A stretch of DNA of 53,083 nt, from contig CANRCK010000010.1 in assembly GCA_947629095.1 (NCBI GenBank), positions 1 to 53,083 on the forward strand. The letters run 5' to 3'. Of the stretch, positions 8,727 to 18,643 are shown one piece after another. The notes below the pieces were generated by a model, which was not told the DNA's origin, searched no databases, and saw only the letters and a program-made list of their open reading frames with translations. The DNA is from an uncultured Clostridia bacterium (lineage in GTDB: Bacteria > Bacillota > Clostridia > Christensenellales > Borkfalkiaceae). The translations under genes and the position numbers were made by a program. The stretch's first letter is position 1. Every line of letters begins with the position of its first letter.

Positions 8727-10699
8727 TAGCCGAAATCAAAAAACTGAATATGGCGGCGCTTTTGTACGACAGGGATAAACTTTTGAACGTTTTGCAAAAG
8801 ACCAACGCCGTTGAAATAAAGGAGCGCGCCCAAACGGAGGAGTGCTCCGCAGGCGGCAGCGGGGAAGAGCTTTCAAGCTATCTTACCTCGCTTGAAGCCG
8901 CGCTCGAAATTTTGGTTTCCGCCGCAGAAAACGCCGCAAAGGATACAAACGGCGCCGCGCCCGTAAAGGACGGTTTTGCCGTTTCGTATGAAGAATTTTC
9001 CTCCGCGGGCAGCAAAAAGGAGGAGATGGATAAGCTCGTTTGCCGCATAAATTCCCTCACCGACAAAAAGAACGACGCCGCAGCCGAGCAGTTGCGCATT
9101 TCCCGCCTCATAGCTTCAATAAAGCCCTACAAAAATCTCCGTCTGCCCTTCAATGCCTATGCCGACACTCTCCACACAAAGACGCGGCTCGGCTTGTTTT
9201 CTGCGCCCGCGTGGGACAATCTCGAAAAGATTTTGGGCGAAAATCCCCTCGTTGCCTATTCCTATGAAGCGGTTGAAGAGGGCGTAGTTGCGGCAATAAC
9301 TGCACACAAGTCTGTATTTTCCGACGTTGAAAGCCTTCTTTCGGAGGCGGGATTTACCGCCTGCCCCCACAATTTCGAAAGCTCGGGCGAGGACCGTTTT
9401 TCGCTTTTGAACGCGCAGCTTGCGGCTGCCCGGGAGGAGCAGGCGTTGGCTGAGCGCGACATCAGCGCCCTTTCGGATTCCGTGCGCGATTTGAAGATTT
9501 ACTGCGACTATGTTGGGTTTTCGCTTGAAAAAGCCCGCGCCGCCGAAAAAATGCTCGGTATGGAGCGCACTTTCTTTTTGGAAGCGTTCGTCCCTGCGGA
9601 GAGCGAAAGCGCGGTCAGGGAAGCGCTTGAAAGTTCCGGGTGCGCAATCTGGTTTGAATTTTCCAAGCCGGACGAAAACGAGGAGATTCCCACTCTCCTA
9701 AAAAACAACCCCGTAGTTTCCAATTTCGAAGCGATAACAAATATGTATTCCCCGCCCAACGCCCGCGAATTCGACCCGAACACCGTTATGGCGTTTTTCT
9801 ACAGCCTGTTTTTGGGCTTTATAATGGGCGACGTCGGCTACGGGCTTTTGATGCTGATAGGCGGTGGGGCGCTGTGGTATAAGAGCAGAAAGGGCAGCGG
9901 CTTAAAGAGTCTTTCGGGCGTGTTCGCCGTGGGCGGAATTTTCACGATAATCTGGGGCTTTTTGTTCAATTCCCTCTTCGGTATGCAAATTCTGCCGCAC
10001 ACCGTAATGCCTTCGGCATTCGATATGTCCAATAACACGTTCGATAATTACACGTTTATCGGCATGCAGATACCCGCCGTGCTCGTAATTGCAATGATGC
10101 TCGGCATAAGCCAGCTTATGGTTGGATATCTCTGCCGCGCCTACGGCGAATGGCGCAACGGCAACGTCCTCGACGGCATTTTCGACGGTCTTATATGGGC
10201 TATATTTTCCGCCGGGGTAATAATTGCCGTATCGGGGCTTGTTGAAGAGTTCAACCTGCCCTCCGCGTTCCCTGCGGTAGGCGGGATAATGGCGGGCGCA
10301 AGCCTTTTGTGCGCCGCGCTCACGGCGGGCAGAAAGGAAAAGCTCGTAGGCAAATTCACAAAGGGCTTCGGCGCCGTGTACGGCGTTATAAACTACGTTT
10401 CGGATATTTTAAGCTATGCAAGGTTATACGGGCTGATGCTTTCGGGCGCAATAATCGCGCAGATAGTTTCAAAGTATTCCATACAGTTCATAACGGGCGG
10501 CAACTTTGCGCTCATAATACTCGGCGTGGTGCTTATGCTCGTAGGTCACGCGTTCAACCTTGCAATAGGTCTTTTGGGCGCATATATTCACGACGCAAGG
10601 CTGCAATATGTGGAGTTCTACGGCAGGTTTTACACGGGCGAGGGCGAGCTGTTTACCCCTCTCGGTTCTCAGCACCGTCACATATATATAGAGGGTTAA
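8723..10699 (+). CDS. ntpI: V-type ATP synthase subunit I (membrane stator, a-subunit)
   Basis: 658 residues. The N-terminal half (to about 350) is the soluble arm that binds the E/stalk heterodimers. The C-terminal half has the hydrophobic helices of subunit I, with the conserved YVSDILSYARLYGLMLSG segment carrying the arginine that faces the ion-binding glutamates of the rotor ring. The start is GTG at 8723, overlapping the upstream stop and preceded by GGGAGG at 8709-8714. Length matches family members (about 650). It sits in the membrane and forms the two ion half-channels with the K ring. Confidence 0.95.
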   Translation: MIAEIKKLNMAALLYDRDKLLNVLQKTNAVEIKERAQTEECSAGGSGEELSSYLTSLEAALEILVSAAENAAKDTNGAAPVKDGFAVSYEEFSSAGSKKEEMDKLVCRINSLTDKKNDAAAEQLRISRLIASIKPYKNLRLPFNAYADTLHTKTRLGLFSAPAWDNLEKILGENPLVAYSYEAVEEGVVAAITAHKSVFSDVESLLSEAGFTACPHNFESSGEDRFSLLNAQLAAAREEQALAERDISALSDSVRDLKIYCDYVGFSLEKARAAEKMLGMERTFFLEAFVPAESESAVREALESSGCAIWFEFSKPDENEEIPTLLKNNPVVSNFEAITNMYSPPNAREFDPNTVMAFFYSLFLGFIMGDVGYGLLMLIGGGALWYKSRKGSGLKSLSGVFAVGGIFTIIWGFLFNSLFGMQILPHTVMPSAFDMSNNTFDNYTFIGMQIPAVLVIAMMLGISQLMVGYLCRAYGEWRNGNVLDGIFDGLIWAIFSAGVIIAVSGLVEEFNLPSAFPAVGGIMAGASLLCAALTAGRKEKLVGKFTKGFGAVYGVINYVSDILSYARLYGLMLSGAIIAQIVSKYSIQFITGGNFALIILGVVLMLVGHAFNLAIGLLGAYIHDARLQYVEFYGRFYTGEGELFTPLGSQHRHIYIEG

Positions 10700-10780
10700 A
10701 AACCGCAATATATATTTAATAATCAAGGTTAAATCCGCTTTGCGGAATCAATAAGGCAAAAATTCGGAGGTTAAAATATT
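10700..10780 (+). other. Intercistronic spacer with hairpin before the proteolipid gene
   Basis: At 81 nt this is the longest gap inside an otherwise compact operon. It holds a small TCCGC-TTT-GCGGA hairpin (10734-10746) followed by a strong CGGAGG Shine-Dalgarno at 10765-10770. Such spacers often allow separate, higher translation of the multicopy c/K subunit; that role is inferred. Confidence 0.4.
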
Positions 10781-11233
10781 ATGTACACAACAGGTTACGT
10801 CATTGCAATGCTGGCGGTAGCGCTCTGCGTTCTTCTCTGCGGGGTGGGCAGCTGCCTCGGACTTTTCAAAACGGGCCGCGCAGCGGCGGGAGTTTTAAGC
10901 GAAAACCCCAAAAAGTTCGGCAAGCTCATGGTCTTGGTTCTCCTTCCCGCAACGCAGGGTATCTACGGCTTCATCATCGGCATCATAGCTGCCGGCTCTT
11001 TGGTCCCCGATATGGGCGTGGCGCAGGGCTGGGCTTTTGCCGGCGCAGTGCTCCCCATGATGCTCTCCGGTCTTATCACCGGCATATTCCAGGGTCAATC
11101 CGCCGTTAACTGCATCTATGCCGTGGGCAAGCAGGATTCCCTCGGCGGCAAGCTGATAATCTATCCCGCCATGATAGAGTTCTATGCAATTCTCGGCTTA
11201 ATCATATCCATAATGCTCGTTGCGGCAATTTAA
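10781..11233 (+). CDS. ntpK: V-type ATPase proteolipid subunit K, predicted Na+-binding
   Basis: 150 residues forming two fused two-helix hairpins, as in V-type 16-kDa proteolipids. The ion-binding glutamate is E133 in PAMIEFYAILG. The E. hirae NtpK sodium ligands (L61, T64, Q65, Q110, E139, with Y68 as hydrogen-bond partner) correspond at a constant offset of six to L55, T58, Q59, Q104, E133 and Y62. The first hairpin has no carboxylate, as in E. hirae. The predicted rotor ring is therefore Na+-specific. The ATG at 10781 is preceded by CGGAGG. Confidence 0.96.
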   Translation: MYTTGYVIAMLAVALCVLLCGVGSCLGLFKTGRAAAGVLSENPKKFGKLMVLVLLPATQGIYGFIIGIIAAGSLVPDMGVAQGWAFAGAVLPMMLSGLITGIFQGQSAVNCIYAVGKQDSLGGKLIIYPAMIEFYAILGLIISIMLVAAI

Positions 11234-11242
11234 GGAAGGAAA

Positions 11243-11830
11243 ATGAGCAAGGAAGACATCGTAAACCGCATAATATCCGACGCGGAATCCGAGGCTGCGG
11301 ATATTTTAAAGTCTGCGTCCTCGCGGGCGGGGGAGATAATCGCCGCAGCCGAACGGCACGCCTTTTTGGAGCGTTCCGAAACGGAAGCGGAGGTCGGCGA
11401 GCGCGCAAAGCGCATTTCCGACGGCAAAGCCGCGGCGGCAAGGCTGGATTCGGCTAAGATATTGCTTGCCGAAAAGAGGCGGGTGATAGAGGAAATCTAC
11501 GCCCGCGCCCTCAAAAAATTGCAAACGCTCGGCGAAAAGGAGTCGGTAGCCCTTTTGCAGCGCCTTTTGGAGGAGAATGCGGAGGAGGGCGACGAAATAG
11601 TGTTCGCCCAAAACTTCGGCTATGTTCCGCAGGTATCGCGCCTCAAAGTTATAACCCAAAAAAAGCTCACCGTTTCGGGGGAGCGCGCGCCTATTTCCGG
11701 CGGGTGTATTCTCCGCGGCAAGCTCAGCGACAAGGACCTTTCCTATACCGCCCTTCTCGGCGCGGATATGGAGGAAAACCAGGCGGCTATGGCGGCGCGC
11801 CTCTTTGCCGCAGGAACAAAAAAAGATTGA
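11243..11830 (+). CDS. ntpE: V-type ATP synthase subunit E
   Basis: 195 residues: an N-terminal alanine/glutamate-rich coiled coil (to about 100) and a globular C-terminal part that caps the catalytic head. It forms the peripheral stalk with the small stator subunit. It starts 9 nt after ntpK with a GGAAGG Shine-Dalgarno. Length agrees with subunit E (about 190-200). Confidence 0.92.
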   Translation: MSKEDIVNRIISDAESEAADILKSASSRAGEIIAAAERHAFLERSETEAEVGERAKRISDGKAAAARLDSAKILLAEKRRVIEEIYARALKKLQTLGEKESVALLQRLLEENAEEGDEIVFAQNFGYVPQVSRLKVITQKKLTVSGERAPISGGCILRGKLSDKDLSYTALLGADMEENQAAMAARLFAAGTKKD

Positions 11831-11834
11831 TTTT

Positions 11835-12779
11835 ATGTTGGACCCCATATATACAAACGGCGTTATAGCCGTAAAAGAGCGCGCCCTTTTGGGCGAAAAA
11901 CTTCTGCGTTTCACCGAAATGACGGCGGAGGAGGTTTTGCGCGCCCTTTCGGAGGGCGGGTTTGGCAGCGGCGCCGAATCGCGCGAGGGGGAAGCCCTAT
12001 GCCAAGCCGAGGAGCGTTCTCTCGACGGGTTTATCCGCGAATACGCGCCCTCCCAAACAGAGCTTATCTATCTTCTTTCCCCGCGGGATTTCCACAACGC
12101 AAAGGCGCTTGTAAAAGCCGAAAAACTCAACACGGACGCCGAAAAAATGCTTGCGCCCGAGGGGCTTGTGCCCGTTGAAACGTTGAAATCGGCAATAAAG
12201 AGCGGGGATTATTCCGCGCTCTGCAGGGAGCTTTGCGGGGCTGTTGAAAGCGCAATGGAAGGCGAGGAGCTTACGGGCGCGGAAATAGGCGCAATTTTTG
12301 ACGGCGCGCTCTATTGTCACCTTGCCGCGCGCTGTAAATTCAACCCCGTACTCAAAAAACTCGTTGCGGGCAGGGCGGACAGACTAAATATTTTAACTGC
12401 GTTCCGCGCAGGCGACGGCGAGCTTGCCCAAAAGCTCTACGTGGGCGGCGGAAAGCTTAAAAACGGCGACCTGTGTGCGCTTTTCGGCGACGAGGAGCAA
12501 ATTTTAAAGCGATTTGCAAAATCGCCGTACGAGGGTTTTATAAAGCTATGCCTTGCGGCGAGGAACAGGGGGCTTCCCCTTACGGAGAGCGAGCGCGCGC
12601 TCGAATCCTTCGAGGCGGAATATTTTGCGGCTAAAAAATACGAGCTTGAAGGCAAGCAGCCCTTTTTGTACTACGTTTTCCGCCGCCGCGCGGAAATACA
12701 GAACGTGCGCATAATTTTGGTTTGCCTCGGCGCGGGGCTTAAACCGCAGGACATTAAAAGCCGTTTACGGGCTATATAA
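11835..12779 (+). CDS. ntpC: V-type ATP synthase subunit C (central-stalk socket, d-like)
   Basis: 314 residues of the V-type C/d family, the funnel-shaped socket joining the central shaft to the K ring. The family C-terminus FRRRAEIQNVRIILVCLGAG is clear. I chose ATG 11835, four nt after the ntpE stop, over an in-frame TTG at 11805 that would lie inside ntpE. Neither has a close Shine-Dalgarno, so re-initiation after ntpE is likely. Confidence 0.92.
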   Translation: MLDPIYTNGVIAVKERALLGEKLLRFTEMTAEEVLRALSEGGFGSGAESREGEALCQAEERSLDGFIREYAPSQTELIYLLSPRDFHNAKALVKAEKLNTDAEKMLAPEGLVPVETLKSAIKSGDYSALCRELCGAVESAMEGEELTGAEIGAIFDGALYCHLAARCKFNPVLKKLVAGRADRLNILTAFRAGDGELAQKLYVGGGKLKNGDLCALFGDEEQILKRFAKSPYEGFIKLCLAARNRGLPLTESERALESFEAEYFAAKKYELEGKQPFLYYVFRRRAEIQNVRIILVCLGAGLKPQDIKSRLRAI

Positions 12780-12795
12780 TCCCAAAGGAGTAGGT

Positions 12796-13119
12796 ATGAC
12801 GGGCAAAATGGCAATCGTCGGCGACGGCGACAGCATAATGGTTTTTAAGGCGGCGGGCGTGGACACGTTTCCCGCCGGCGACGAAAAAAAAGCGCGCGAA
12901 ATTTTGCGCAAAATTGCTTCCGAATACAAAATAATATTCCTCACCGGGGAGCTTGCCGAGCCTTTGGGCGAATTTTTGAAGCGCTTCGACGAGGAACCCT
13001 ATCCCGTAGTGCTGGTTATTCCCTCCGATAAGGGCGGCGCGGGCTACGGCGAAGCGTTTTTAAAGAGCGCAATGGAGCGCGCGCTCGGCGTGGACGTGCT
13101 TTTCAATAACGAAAAATAA
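12796..13119 (+). CDS. ntpG: V-type ATP synthase subunit F (NtpG)
   Basis: 107 residues of the ATP synthase F/14-kDa family, a small Rossmann-like protein bound to the rotating shaft. The start [21 protein letters not shown] shows the typical VGDxDSVxGF-like motif. AAAGGAG precedes the ATG. Position between C and A follows the E. hirae order, where this gene is named ntpG. Confidence 0.92.
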   Translation: MTGKMAIVGDGDSIMVFKAAGVDTFPAGDEKKAREILRKIASEYKIIFLTGELAEPLGEFLKRFDEEPYPVVLVIPSDKGGAGYGEAFLKSAMERALGVDVLFNNEK

Positions 13120-13136
13120 GAAATAAGGTAATAGAT

Positions 13137-14903
13137 ATGACAGGCAAAACGGTTAAAATTTCCGGACCGCTTATAGTGGCGGAAAACATGGCTGACTGCA
13201 AAATGTACGACGTGGTGCGCGTGTCGGAGATGGGTCTTATAGGCGAAATAATAGAACTCCGCGGCGACAGGGCGTCCATTCAGGTTTATGAGGAAACGTC
13301 CGGCTTGGGCGTTGGGGAGGACGTAACGTCCACCGGCGAGCCGCTTTCGGCGGAGCTTGGACCGGGGCTTATAACGGGCATTTTCGACGGAATTCAGCGC
13401 CCTCTCACAACCCTGTTTTTCAACTACGGCAGCCGCATTTCGCGCGGGGTATCCGTAAACCGCCTCGACAGGGAAAAGCTCTGGCGCTTCACCCCAAAGG
13501 CGAGGGAAGGTCAAAAGGTACAGGCGGGCGATATTCTCGGCGTCGTGCAGGAAACGGAGATAGTGGAGCACCGCATTTTAGTGCCCGTGGGCGTTGAAGG
13601 AACGGTCACGGAGATAAAGGAGGGCGACTTCAACATAGAGGAGACGGTTGCCGTAATCACGGGAGAGTCGGGCGAGAAAAAAATTTCCATGCTCACAAAG
13701 TGGCCCGTCCGCAGGGGCAGACCGTATAAGGAAAAGCTCACCCCCTCCGAACCCCTCGTAACGGGGCAGCGCGTAATCGACACGCTCTTCCCCATAGCCA
13801 AGGGCGGCGTTGCGGCTGTTCCCGGACCTTTCGGCAGCGGAAAAACGGTTGTCCAGCACCAGCTTGCAAAGTGGGCGGACGCCGACATAATAGTCTACGT
13901 GGGCTGCGGCGAACGCGGCAACGAAATGACGGACGTATTAAACGAATTCCCCGAGCTTAAGGACCCCAAAACGGGCGAACCCTTAATGAAGAGAACGGTG
14001 CTCATAGCCAACACTTCGGATATGCCCGTCGCCGCGCGCGAAGCTTCGATATACACCGGCATCACCATTGCCGAATACTTCCGCGATATGGGCTACAACG
14101 TGGCAATAATGGCGGACTCCACTTCCCGCTGGGCGGAAGCCCTGCGCGAGATGAGCGGACGTTTGGAGGAGATGCCCGGCGACGAGGGCTATCCCGCCTA
14201 TCTTGCCAGCCGCCTTGCGGAGTTCTATGAGCGCGCGGGCATAGTAAAGCTTTTGGGCCGGGACCAAAGGATTGGTTCCATTTCGGCAATCGGCGCCGTA
14301 TCCCCTCCCGGGGGCGACCTCTCCGAGCCGGTTTCGCAGGGCACTCTCAGAATAGTCAAGGTGTTCTGGGGGCTGAGCGCGTCCCTTGCGTACAAGCGGC
14401 ACTTCCCTGCAATCGACTGGCTGGTAAGCTATTCACTGTACGCCGACAAGATGAAGGATTGGTATAACGAGAACGTCGGCAAAAGATTTTTGGAATACAG
14501 ACAGTTTGTAATGACCAAATTACAGGAGGAGGCGGCTCTGGACGAAATTGTCCGCCTCGTCGGCATGGACGCCCTCTCTTCGCGCGACAGGCTTATAATG
14601 GAGACGGCAAAGATGATCCGTGAGGACTATCTGCACCAGAACGCCTTCCACGAAGTGGACACCTACACGTCCATGCACAAGCAGCTTTTGATGTTAAAGC
14701 TGATATATGATTTCCACACCCTCTCCGAGGAGGCAATAAAGAGCTACGTATCCTTAAACGACGTGCTTGCCTGCCCCTTCAAGGAAAAGATCGGGCGCGC
14801 AAAATATATACCCGAAGACAACCTCGCCGAGTTCGACGGCATCTTTGCCGAGATGAGCGCGGAAATAAAGGCTCTTGCGCAGGGAGGAGAAGAGGATGCA
14901 TAA
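13137..14903 (+). CDS. ntpA: V-type ATP synthase catalytic subunit A
   Basis: 588 residues, the full length of the catalytic subunit. The Walker A loop is [10 protein letters not shown] near residue 230, preceded by the non-homologous insertion typical of A/V-type A subunits; [15 protein letters not shown] and [19 protein letters not shown] follow in the nucleotide-binding domain. Three A and three B subunits form the cytoplasmic head that couples ATP hydrolysis to ion pumping. The last 8 nt overlap the start of subunit B. Confidence 0.98.
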   Translation: MTGKTVKISGPLIVAENMADCKMYDVVRVSEMGLIGEIIELRGDRASIQVYEETSGLGVGEDVTSTGEPLSAELGPGLITGIFDGIQRPLTTLFFNYGSRISRGVSVNRLDREKLWRFTPKAREGQKVQAGDILGVVQETEIVEHRILVPVGVEGTVTEIKEGDFNIEETVAVITGESGEKKISMLTKWPVRRGRPYKEKLTPSEPLVTGQRVIDTLFPIAKGGVAAVPGPFGSGKTVVQHQLAKWADADIIVYVGCGERGNEMTDVLNEFPELKDPKTGEPLMKRTVLIANTSDMPVAAREASIYTGITIAEYFRDMGYNVAIMADSTSRWAEALREMSGRLEEMPGDEGYPAYLASRLAEFYERAGIVKLLGRDQRIGSISAIGAVSPPGGDLSEPVSQGTLRIVKVFWGLSASLAYKRHFPAIDWLVSYSLYADKMKDWYNENVGKRFLEYRQFVMTKLQEEAALDEIVRLVGMDALSSRDRLIMETAKMIREDYLHQNAFHEVDTYTSMHKQLLMLKLIYDFHTLSEEAIKSYVSLNDVLACPFKEKIGRAKYIPEDNLAEFDGIFAEMSAEIKALAQGGEEDA

Positions 14904-16272
14904 GGAATATAAAACAATAAAGGAAGTAGTTGGACCTCTGATGCTAGTTGAGGGCGTAGAGGGCGTAAAATACAACGAACTTGTGGATATAGTGTGCTCC
15001 AACGGCGAAACGCGCCGCGGCAAAGTGCTGGAAGTGAACAGGGATAAAGCCGTTGTGCAGCTCTTCGAACGCTCGCAGGGGTTGCAGATTGCAACGGCAA
15101 AGGCAAGGTTTTTGGGTCACAGCCAGGAGCTTTCCGTCTCCCGCGATATGCTCGGCAGGGTGTTCGACGGAATGGGCAACCCCCGCGACGGCGGCGCCGC
15201 AATAATCCCCGATAAAAAGCTGGATATCAACGGCGAACCAATCAATCCCGCCGCGCGCGACTACCCCAACGAGTTCATACAGACGGGCATTTCGGCAATC
15301 GACGGCTTGAACACGCTTGTAAGAGGGCAAAAGCTCCCCGTGTTTTCAATGAGCGGACTTCCCCACGCCGAGCTTGCGGCGCAGATTGCACGGCAGGCAA
15401 AGGTGCGCGGGTCGGATTCCAAATTCGCCGTAGTGTTTGCCGCAATAGGCATAACCTTCGAGGAGGCGCAGTACTTTGTTGAGGACTTCCGCCGCACGGG
15501 CGCAATAGAGAGGACGGTGTTATTTACAAACCTTGCAAACGACCCCGCGGTGGAGCGTATTGCAACCCCCCGCATAGCGCTCACCTGCGCCGAATATCTC
15601 GCATTCACCTGCGGCATGCACGTGCTCGTTATAATGACGGACATCACAAACTATGCCGAAGCCCTGCGCGAGGTCTCGGCTGCCCGCCGTGAAATTCCCG
15701 GCAGGCGCGGCTATCCCGGATATCTCTACACCGACCTTGCGTCTCTCTACGAGCGCGCGGGCAGAATCCGCGGCTGCGAAGGCTCTATAACCCAGATTCC
15801 CATTCTTACGATGCCCGAGGACGACAAAACGCACCCCATTCCCGACCTTACGGGATATATAACCGAAGGTCAGATAATGCTTTCGCGCGATCTCTACAAA
15901 AAGGGCTTGAATCCCCCCATAGACGTTCTTCCCTCCCTTTCGAGGTTAAAGGACAAGGGCATAGGCAGGGGAAAAACGCGGGAGGACCACGCCGACACAA
16001 TGAACCAGCTGTTTGCGGCGTATGCGCGCGGCAAGGAGTGCAAGGAGCTTTCGGCAATTTTGGGGGAAGCGGCGCTCTCGGACGTGGATAAACTCTATGC
16101 AAAGTTTGCCGAAGAGTTCGAAAAGGAGTACGTCAACCAGGGTTTCGACAGGGACAGACCAATAGAGGAAACGCTCGACTTGGGCTGGAAACTTTTAAAA
16201 ATTCTGCCCGTCGGCGAACTTAAACGTATCCGTCAGGAATATATAGATAAATACCTCGGCAAAGAGGAATAA
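14896..16272 (+). CDS. ntpB: V-type ATP synthase subunit B (non-catalytic)
   Basis: 458 residues. It lacks a canonical Walker A and has [19 protein letters not shown] in that position, as expected for the regulatory subunit. The segment [20 protein letters not shown] is the family signature. I chose ATG 14896 because GGAGGA at 14883-14888 is 7 nt upstream and the family start ([18 protein letters not shown]) follows directly; a longer start at 14875 would include the Shine-Dalgarno. Overlap with ntpA implies coupled translation. Confidence 0.98.
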   Translation: MHKEYKTIKEVVGPLMLVEGVEGVKYNELVDIVCSNGETRRGKVLEVNRDKAVVQLFERSQGLQIATAKARFLGHSQELSVSRDMLGRVFDGMGNPRDGGAAIIPDKKLDINGEPINPAARDYPNEFIQTGISAIDGLNTLVRGQKLPVFSMSGLPHAELAAQIARQAKVRGSDSKFAVVFAAIGITFEEAQYFVEDFRRTGAIERTVLFTNLANDPAVERIATPRIALTCAEYLAFTCGMHVLVIMTDITNYAEALREVSAARREIPGRRGYPGYLYTDLASLYERAGRIRGCEGSITQIPILTMPEDDKTHPIPDLTGYITEGQIMLSRDLYKKGLNPPIDVLPSLSRLKDKGIGRGKTREDHADTMNQLFAAYARGKECKELSAILGEAALSDVDKLYAKFAEEFEKEYVNQGFDRDRPIEETLDLGWKLLKILPVGELKRIRQEYIDKYLGKEE

Positions 16273-16297
16273 GCGGCAAAACCGCAAAAGGTAAAGT

Positions 16298-16915
16298 ATG
16301 GCAAGGCTCAACGTAAATCCCACAAGGATGGAGCTTAAAAAACTGAAAGCGCGGCTTACAACCGCGGTGCGCGGGCACAAGCTCTTAAAGGACAAGTCGG
16401 ACGAAATGATCCGCCGTTTCACGGTTATTATCCGTGAAAACAAGGCTCTGCGCGACGAGGTGGAGGCGGAGCTTTCCCAAACGCTGCGACAATTTTCCGT
16501 GGCGCGCTCGGTGACCCCCGCGTACAGCGCGGAGACGGCTTTTTCAATGCCCACGGTTGCGGTAAAGGCGGAGTGCGGCGTAAAGAGCGTTATGGGCGTG
16601 GACGTGCCCGAGGTGAGCCTTACCGAGGAAAAGCGCGTGGACGGACTTCCCTATGCCTTTTCCGAAATAACGAGCGAGGCAGACTACTCTGTGGGCAAAA
16701 TTTCCGCCCTGCTGCCAAAGCTTGTCAAGCTTGCCCAAACGGAAAAGACTGTGCGCCTGTTAGCCGATGAAATAGAGCGCAACAAGCGGCGCGTAAACGC
16801 CCTCGAGTATATAATGATTCCCCAGCTGGAGGAGACCATAAAGTATATCCGCGACAAGCTCGACGAAAACGAGCGCGCTGCCATAGTGCGGCTTATGAAA
16901 GTTAAAAACAAATAA
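16298..16915 (+). CDS. ntpD: V-type ATP synthase subunit D (central shaft)
   Basis: 205 residues of the V-type D family, the antiparallel coiled-coil rotor shaft. The N-terminal signature NPTRMELKKLKARLTTAVRG and the C-terminal coiled coil ending NALEYIMIPQLEETIKYI are both clear. It is the last gene of the operon and is followed directly by a strong terminator. The E. hirae operon continues with ntpH and ntpJ; here a Ktr system lies nearby on the opposite strand instead. Confidence 0.97.
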   Translation: MARLNVNPTRMELKKLKARLTTAVRGHKLLKDKSDEMIRRFTVIIRENKALRDEVEAELSQTLRQFSVARSVTPAYSAETAFSMPTVAVKAECGVKSVMGVDVPEVSLTEEKRVDGLPYAFSEITSEADYSVGKISALLPKLVKLAQTEKTVRLLADEIERNKRRVNALEYIMIPQLEETIKYIRDKLDENERAAIVRLMKVKNK

Positions 16916-16920
16916 ACAAA

Positions 16921-16955
16921 TCCCCCTCCGCGGCGTGCCGCGGAAGGGGATTTTT
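16921..16955. terminator. Terminator of the V-ATPase operon
   Basis: A 14-bp GC-rich stem with one mismatch (TCCCC.TCCGCGGC with its complement), a GT loop and TTTTTC, 5 nt after the ntpD stop. The complementary strand reads ATTTGTTTATTT after the stem, so it may also end the convergent DUF1295 transcript. Confidence 0.9.
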
Positions 16956-16970
16956 CAAATATATATAGCT

Positions 16971-17843
16971 TTATTTGAATCTTTTTACGGGCAGGAGCAT
17001 GCGCGTTTGGGCTTTGTACTCTTCAAAGCCCTCCTTGCGGGATTGGTGCCTGTCGGCAAGCGGAATACTTACAAACAGGAACAGTAGCGTGTTTGCAAGG
17101 GCGCCGGCAATCAAATACCACTTATCCGGAAGGGCGCACACGCTGGCAAGCGCAACTCCCCACCACATAACAATTTCGCCCAGATAATTGGGATGGCGGG
17201 AATACTTCCATATCCCCGTGCGGATAAATCCGCCATTGCCGTCCTTTTTGAATTTATGCATAAGGCAATCGGCAGTTCCCTGCCACGCCACAGCCGCCAG
17301 CGAAAGCGCGCAGAACACGGCGCTCCACGGGTTCAAGAAGGGAGGCGACATAATTACGTAAACCGCAGGCAGCGTGCAGCCGTAAACTATGAGCGTGGGC
17401 ACCATATGTATCCCCACAAAGTTTATTATGGGGTAAAATTTGCCCGTCGTCTCCTTGATCATAGTATACCGCCAATCCTGGCAGGCAAGCCCCTTAAAGG
17501 TGTACGCCCAGTTGGCTGTAAGCCTCAATCCCCACACCTCTATAACAACCAAAAGCAGAATTTGCGTTGCGCCCAAGGCTGCGTTTTCCCGCGCGGAAAC
17601 AACGGCAAACGCCGCGCATATTACCATCGGCTGCACGCTCCAATATGGGTCGTAAACCGAGGAGTTTTTAAAAATAACGCTGAAAATAAAGGTGATAACC
17701 GTTGCAATCGCGTCCGCAACCAAAAGCCCGAGCCACGTATCGAGCGGAATATAAATATAACTCAAAATCCCGCCCGCCGCGGCAACGGCGTAAACCGCCG
17801 CAACAACCGCAAATCCGAACGCCCTGTTTTTCATAATCTTCAT
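16971..17843 (-). CDS. DUF1295 / steroid 5-alpha-reductase-like membrane protein
   Basis: 290 residues with about seven hydrophobic segments. The C-terminal signature GIWKYSRHPNYLGEIVMWWG matches DUF1295 proteins, which resemble steroid 5-alpha reductases and isoprenylcysteine methyltransferases. The N-terminal VYDPYWSVQPM motif is also typical of DUF1295. The likely activity is a membrane-embedded reductase or methyltransferase on a lipid, but the substrate is unknown. ATG 17843 follows GGAGAC. It is convergent with the ATPase operon and separated by a bidirectional-looking hairpin. Confidence 0.88.
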   Translation of the reverse strand: MKIMKNRAFGFAVVAAVYAVAAAGGILSYIYIPLDTWLGLLVADAIATVITFIFSVIFKNSSVYDPYWSVQPMVICAAFAVVSARENAALGATQILLLVVIEVWGLRLTANWAYTFKGLACQDWRYTMIKETTGKFYPIINFVGIHMVPTLIVYGCTLPAVYVIMSPPFLNPWSAVFCALSLAAVAWQGTADCLMHKFKKDGNGGFIRTGIWKYSRHPNYLGEIVMWWGVALASVCALPDKWYLIAGALANTLLFLFVSIPLADRHQSRKEGFEEYKAQTRMLLPVKRFK

Positions 17844-17860
17844 TTGTTGTCTCCGAATCT

Positions 17861-17889
17861 ATTATATAACGTCGCTCCCCGTTTTGCAA
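17861..17889 (-). promoter_or_regulatory. Promoter of the DUF1295 gene
   Basis: On the minus strand TTGCAA (17889-17884), a 17-nt spacer and TATAAT (17866-17861), 17 nt before the ATG and leaving room for the GGAGAC Shine-Dalgarno. Confidence 0.7.
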
Positions 17890-17913
17890 GCGCAACGTTT
17901 CAATAATATCCTT

Positions 17914-17947
17914 TTTTATAAAAAGCCGCGGCTTTTGCCGCGGTTTG
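17914..17947 (-). terminator. Terminator after ktrA
   Basis: CCGCGGC (17926-17932) pairs with 17937-17943 around a 4-nt loop. On the minus strand the stem is followed by TTTTTATAAAAAAG. Confidence 0.65.
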
Positions 17948-17949
17948 GT

Positions 17950-18600
17950 TTATTTTGTTTTGTTTGCAAATTTCAAAATTTCCTCGGTATTTCCGAATAC
18001 CACCATATGGTCGCCGTCCTCGAACAGATAGTCCGCGCCGGGGGAGGGGATTACGGTGGAGCCTCTCTTTATTGTGAGGACGTTCAGCCCGTGCGCGCGG
18101 GGATTTACCGCAAGAATGGTCTTTTGGAACCACTTTGTGGGCACGGCTATTTCGAATATGGAGTACTCTGCGTCGAGTTCGAAATAGTCGTAAACCTTTT
18201 CCGCGTTCAGCTTAACCGCAAGCTTTTCGGCTATATCGCGGTTGGGGTAAACCACCTCGTCCGCGCCCACGCGCAGGAGGAATTTCCTTTGAATGTCCGT
18301 GTCCGCGCGCGAAACAACGTACTTTGCGCCAAGGTCTTTGAGGTTGGAGGTGATTTCAAGGGAGGATTGGAAGTCCTCGCCTATTGCCACAACGCAAACG
18401 TCAAAGGACGGCACGTCCAAAGCCTGCAGCGTATCTATGTTCATGCAGTTTCCAATAAGCGATTCCGTGTATTTGGGCGCAAGCATATTTATCACGTCTT
18501 CGTCGCGGTCCACAATCATAACTTCGTCGCCCATATCCAGCAGATTTTCGCCGAGGAGCTGCCCGAATTTACCCATGCCGATAAGCAGTACTGATTTCAT
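17950..18600 (-). CDS. ktrA: KtrA/TrkA-type potassium channel regulatory subunit
   Basis: 216 residues: an N-terminal RCK/TrkA-N Rossmann domain (GMGKFGQLLGENL glycine motif, then the acidic strand end MIVDRDEDV) to about 140 and a TrkA-C domain to the end. Such proteins form an octameric cytoplasmic ring gated by ATP/ADP or cyclic di-AMP that controls KtrB. The ATG at 18600 has an AGGAG Shine-Dalgarno. ktrB lies 43 nt upstream on the same strand, so the pair is one transcript with ktrB first. Confidence 0.95.
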   Translation of the reverse strand: MKSVLLIGMGKFGQLLGENLLDMGDEVMIVDRDEDVINMLAPKYTESLIGNCMNIDTLQALDVPSFDVCVVAIGEDFQSSLEITSNLKDLGAKYVVSRADTDIQRKFLLRVGADEVVYPNRDIAEKLAVKLNAEKVYDYFELDAEYSIFEIAVPTKWFQKTILAVNPRAHGLNVLTIKRGSTVIPSPGADYLFEDGDHMVVFGNTEEILKFANKTK

Positions 18601-18618
18601 TTTTATCTCCTGATAGTT

Positions 18619-18637
18619 AAAAACCCGTTCGGTTTTT
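18619..18637 (-). other. Small hairpin in the ktrB-ktrA spacer
   Basis: AAAAACC pairs with GGTTTTT around a 5-nt loop, with a T run on either strand. It could attenuate ktrA relative to ktrB, but it is short and may be fortuitous. Confidence 0.3.
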
Positions 18638-18643
18638 TATTGT

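Noticed and set aside
17193-18594. Two long plus-strand frames (about 236-237 residues) opposite DUF1295 and ktrA
   Set aside because: Both mirror genes with recognisable motifs on the minus strand; the frames are basic, lack starts with Shine-Dalgarno and match nothing.
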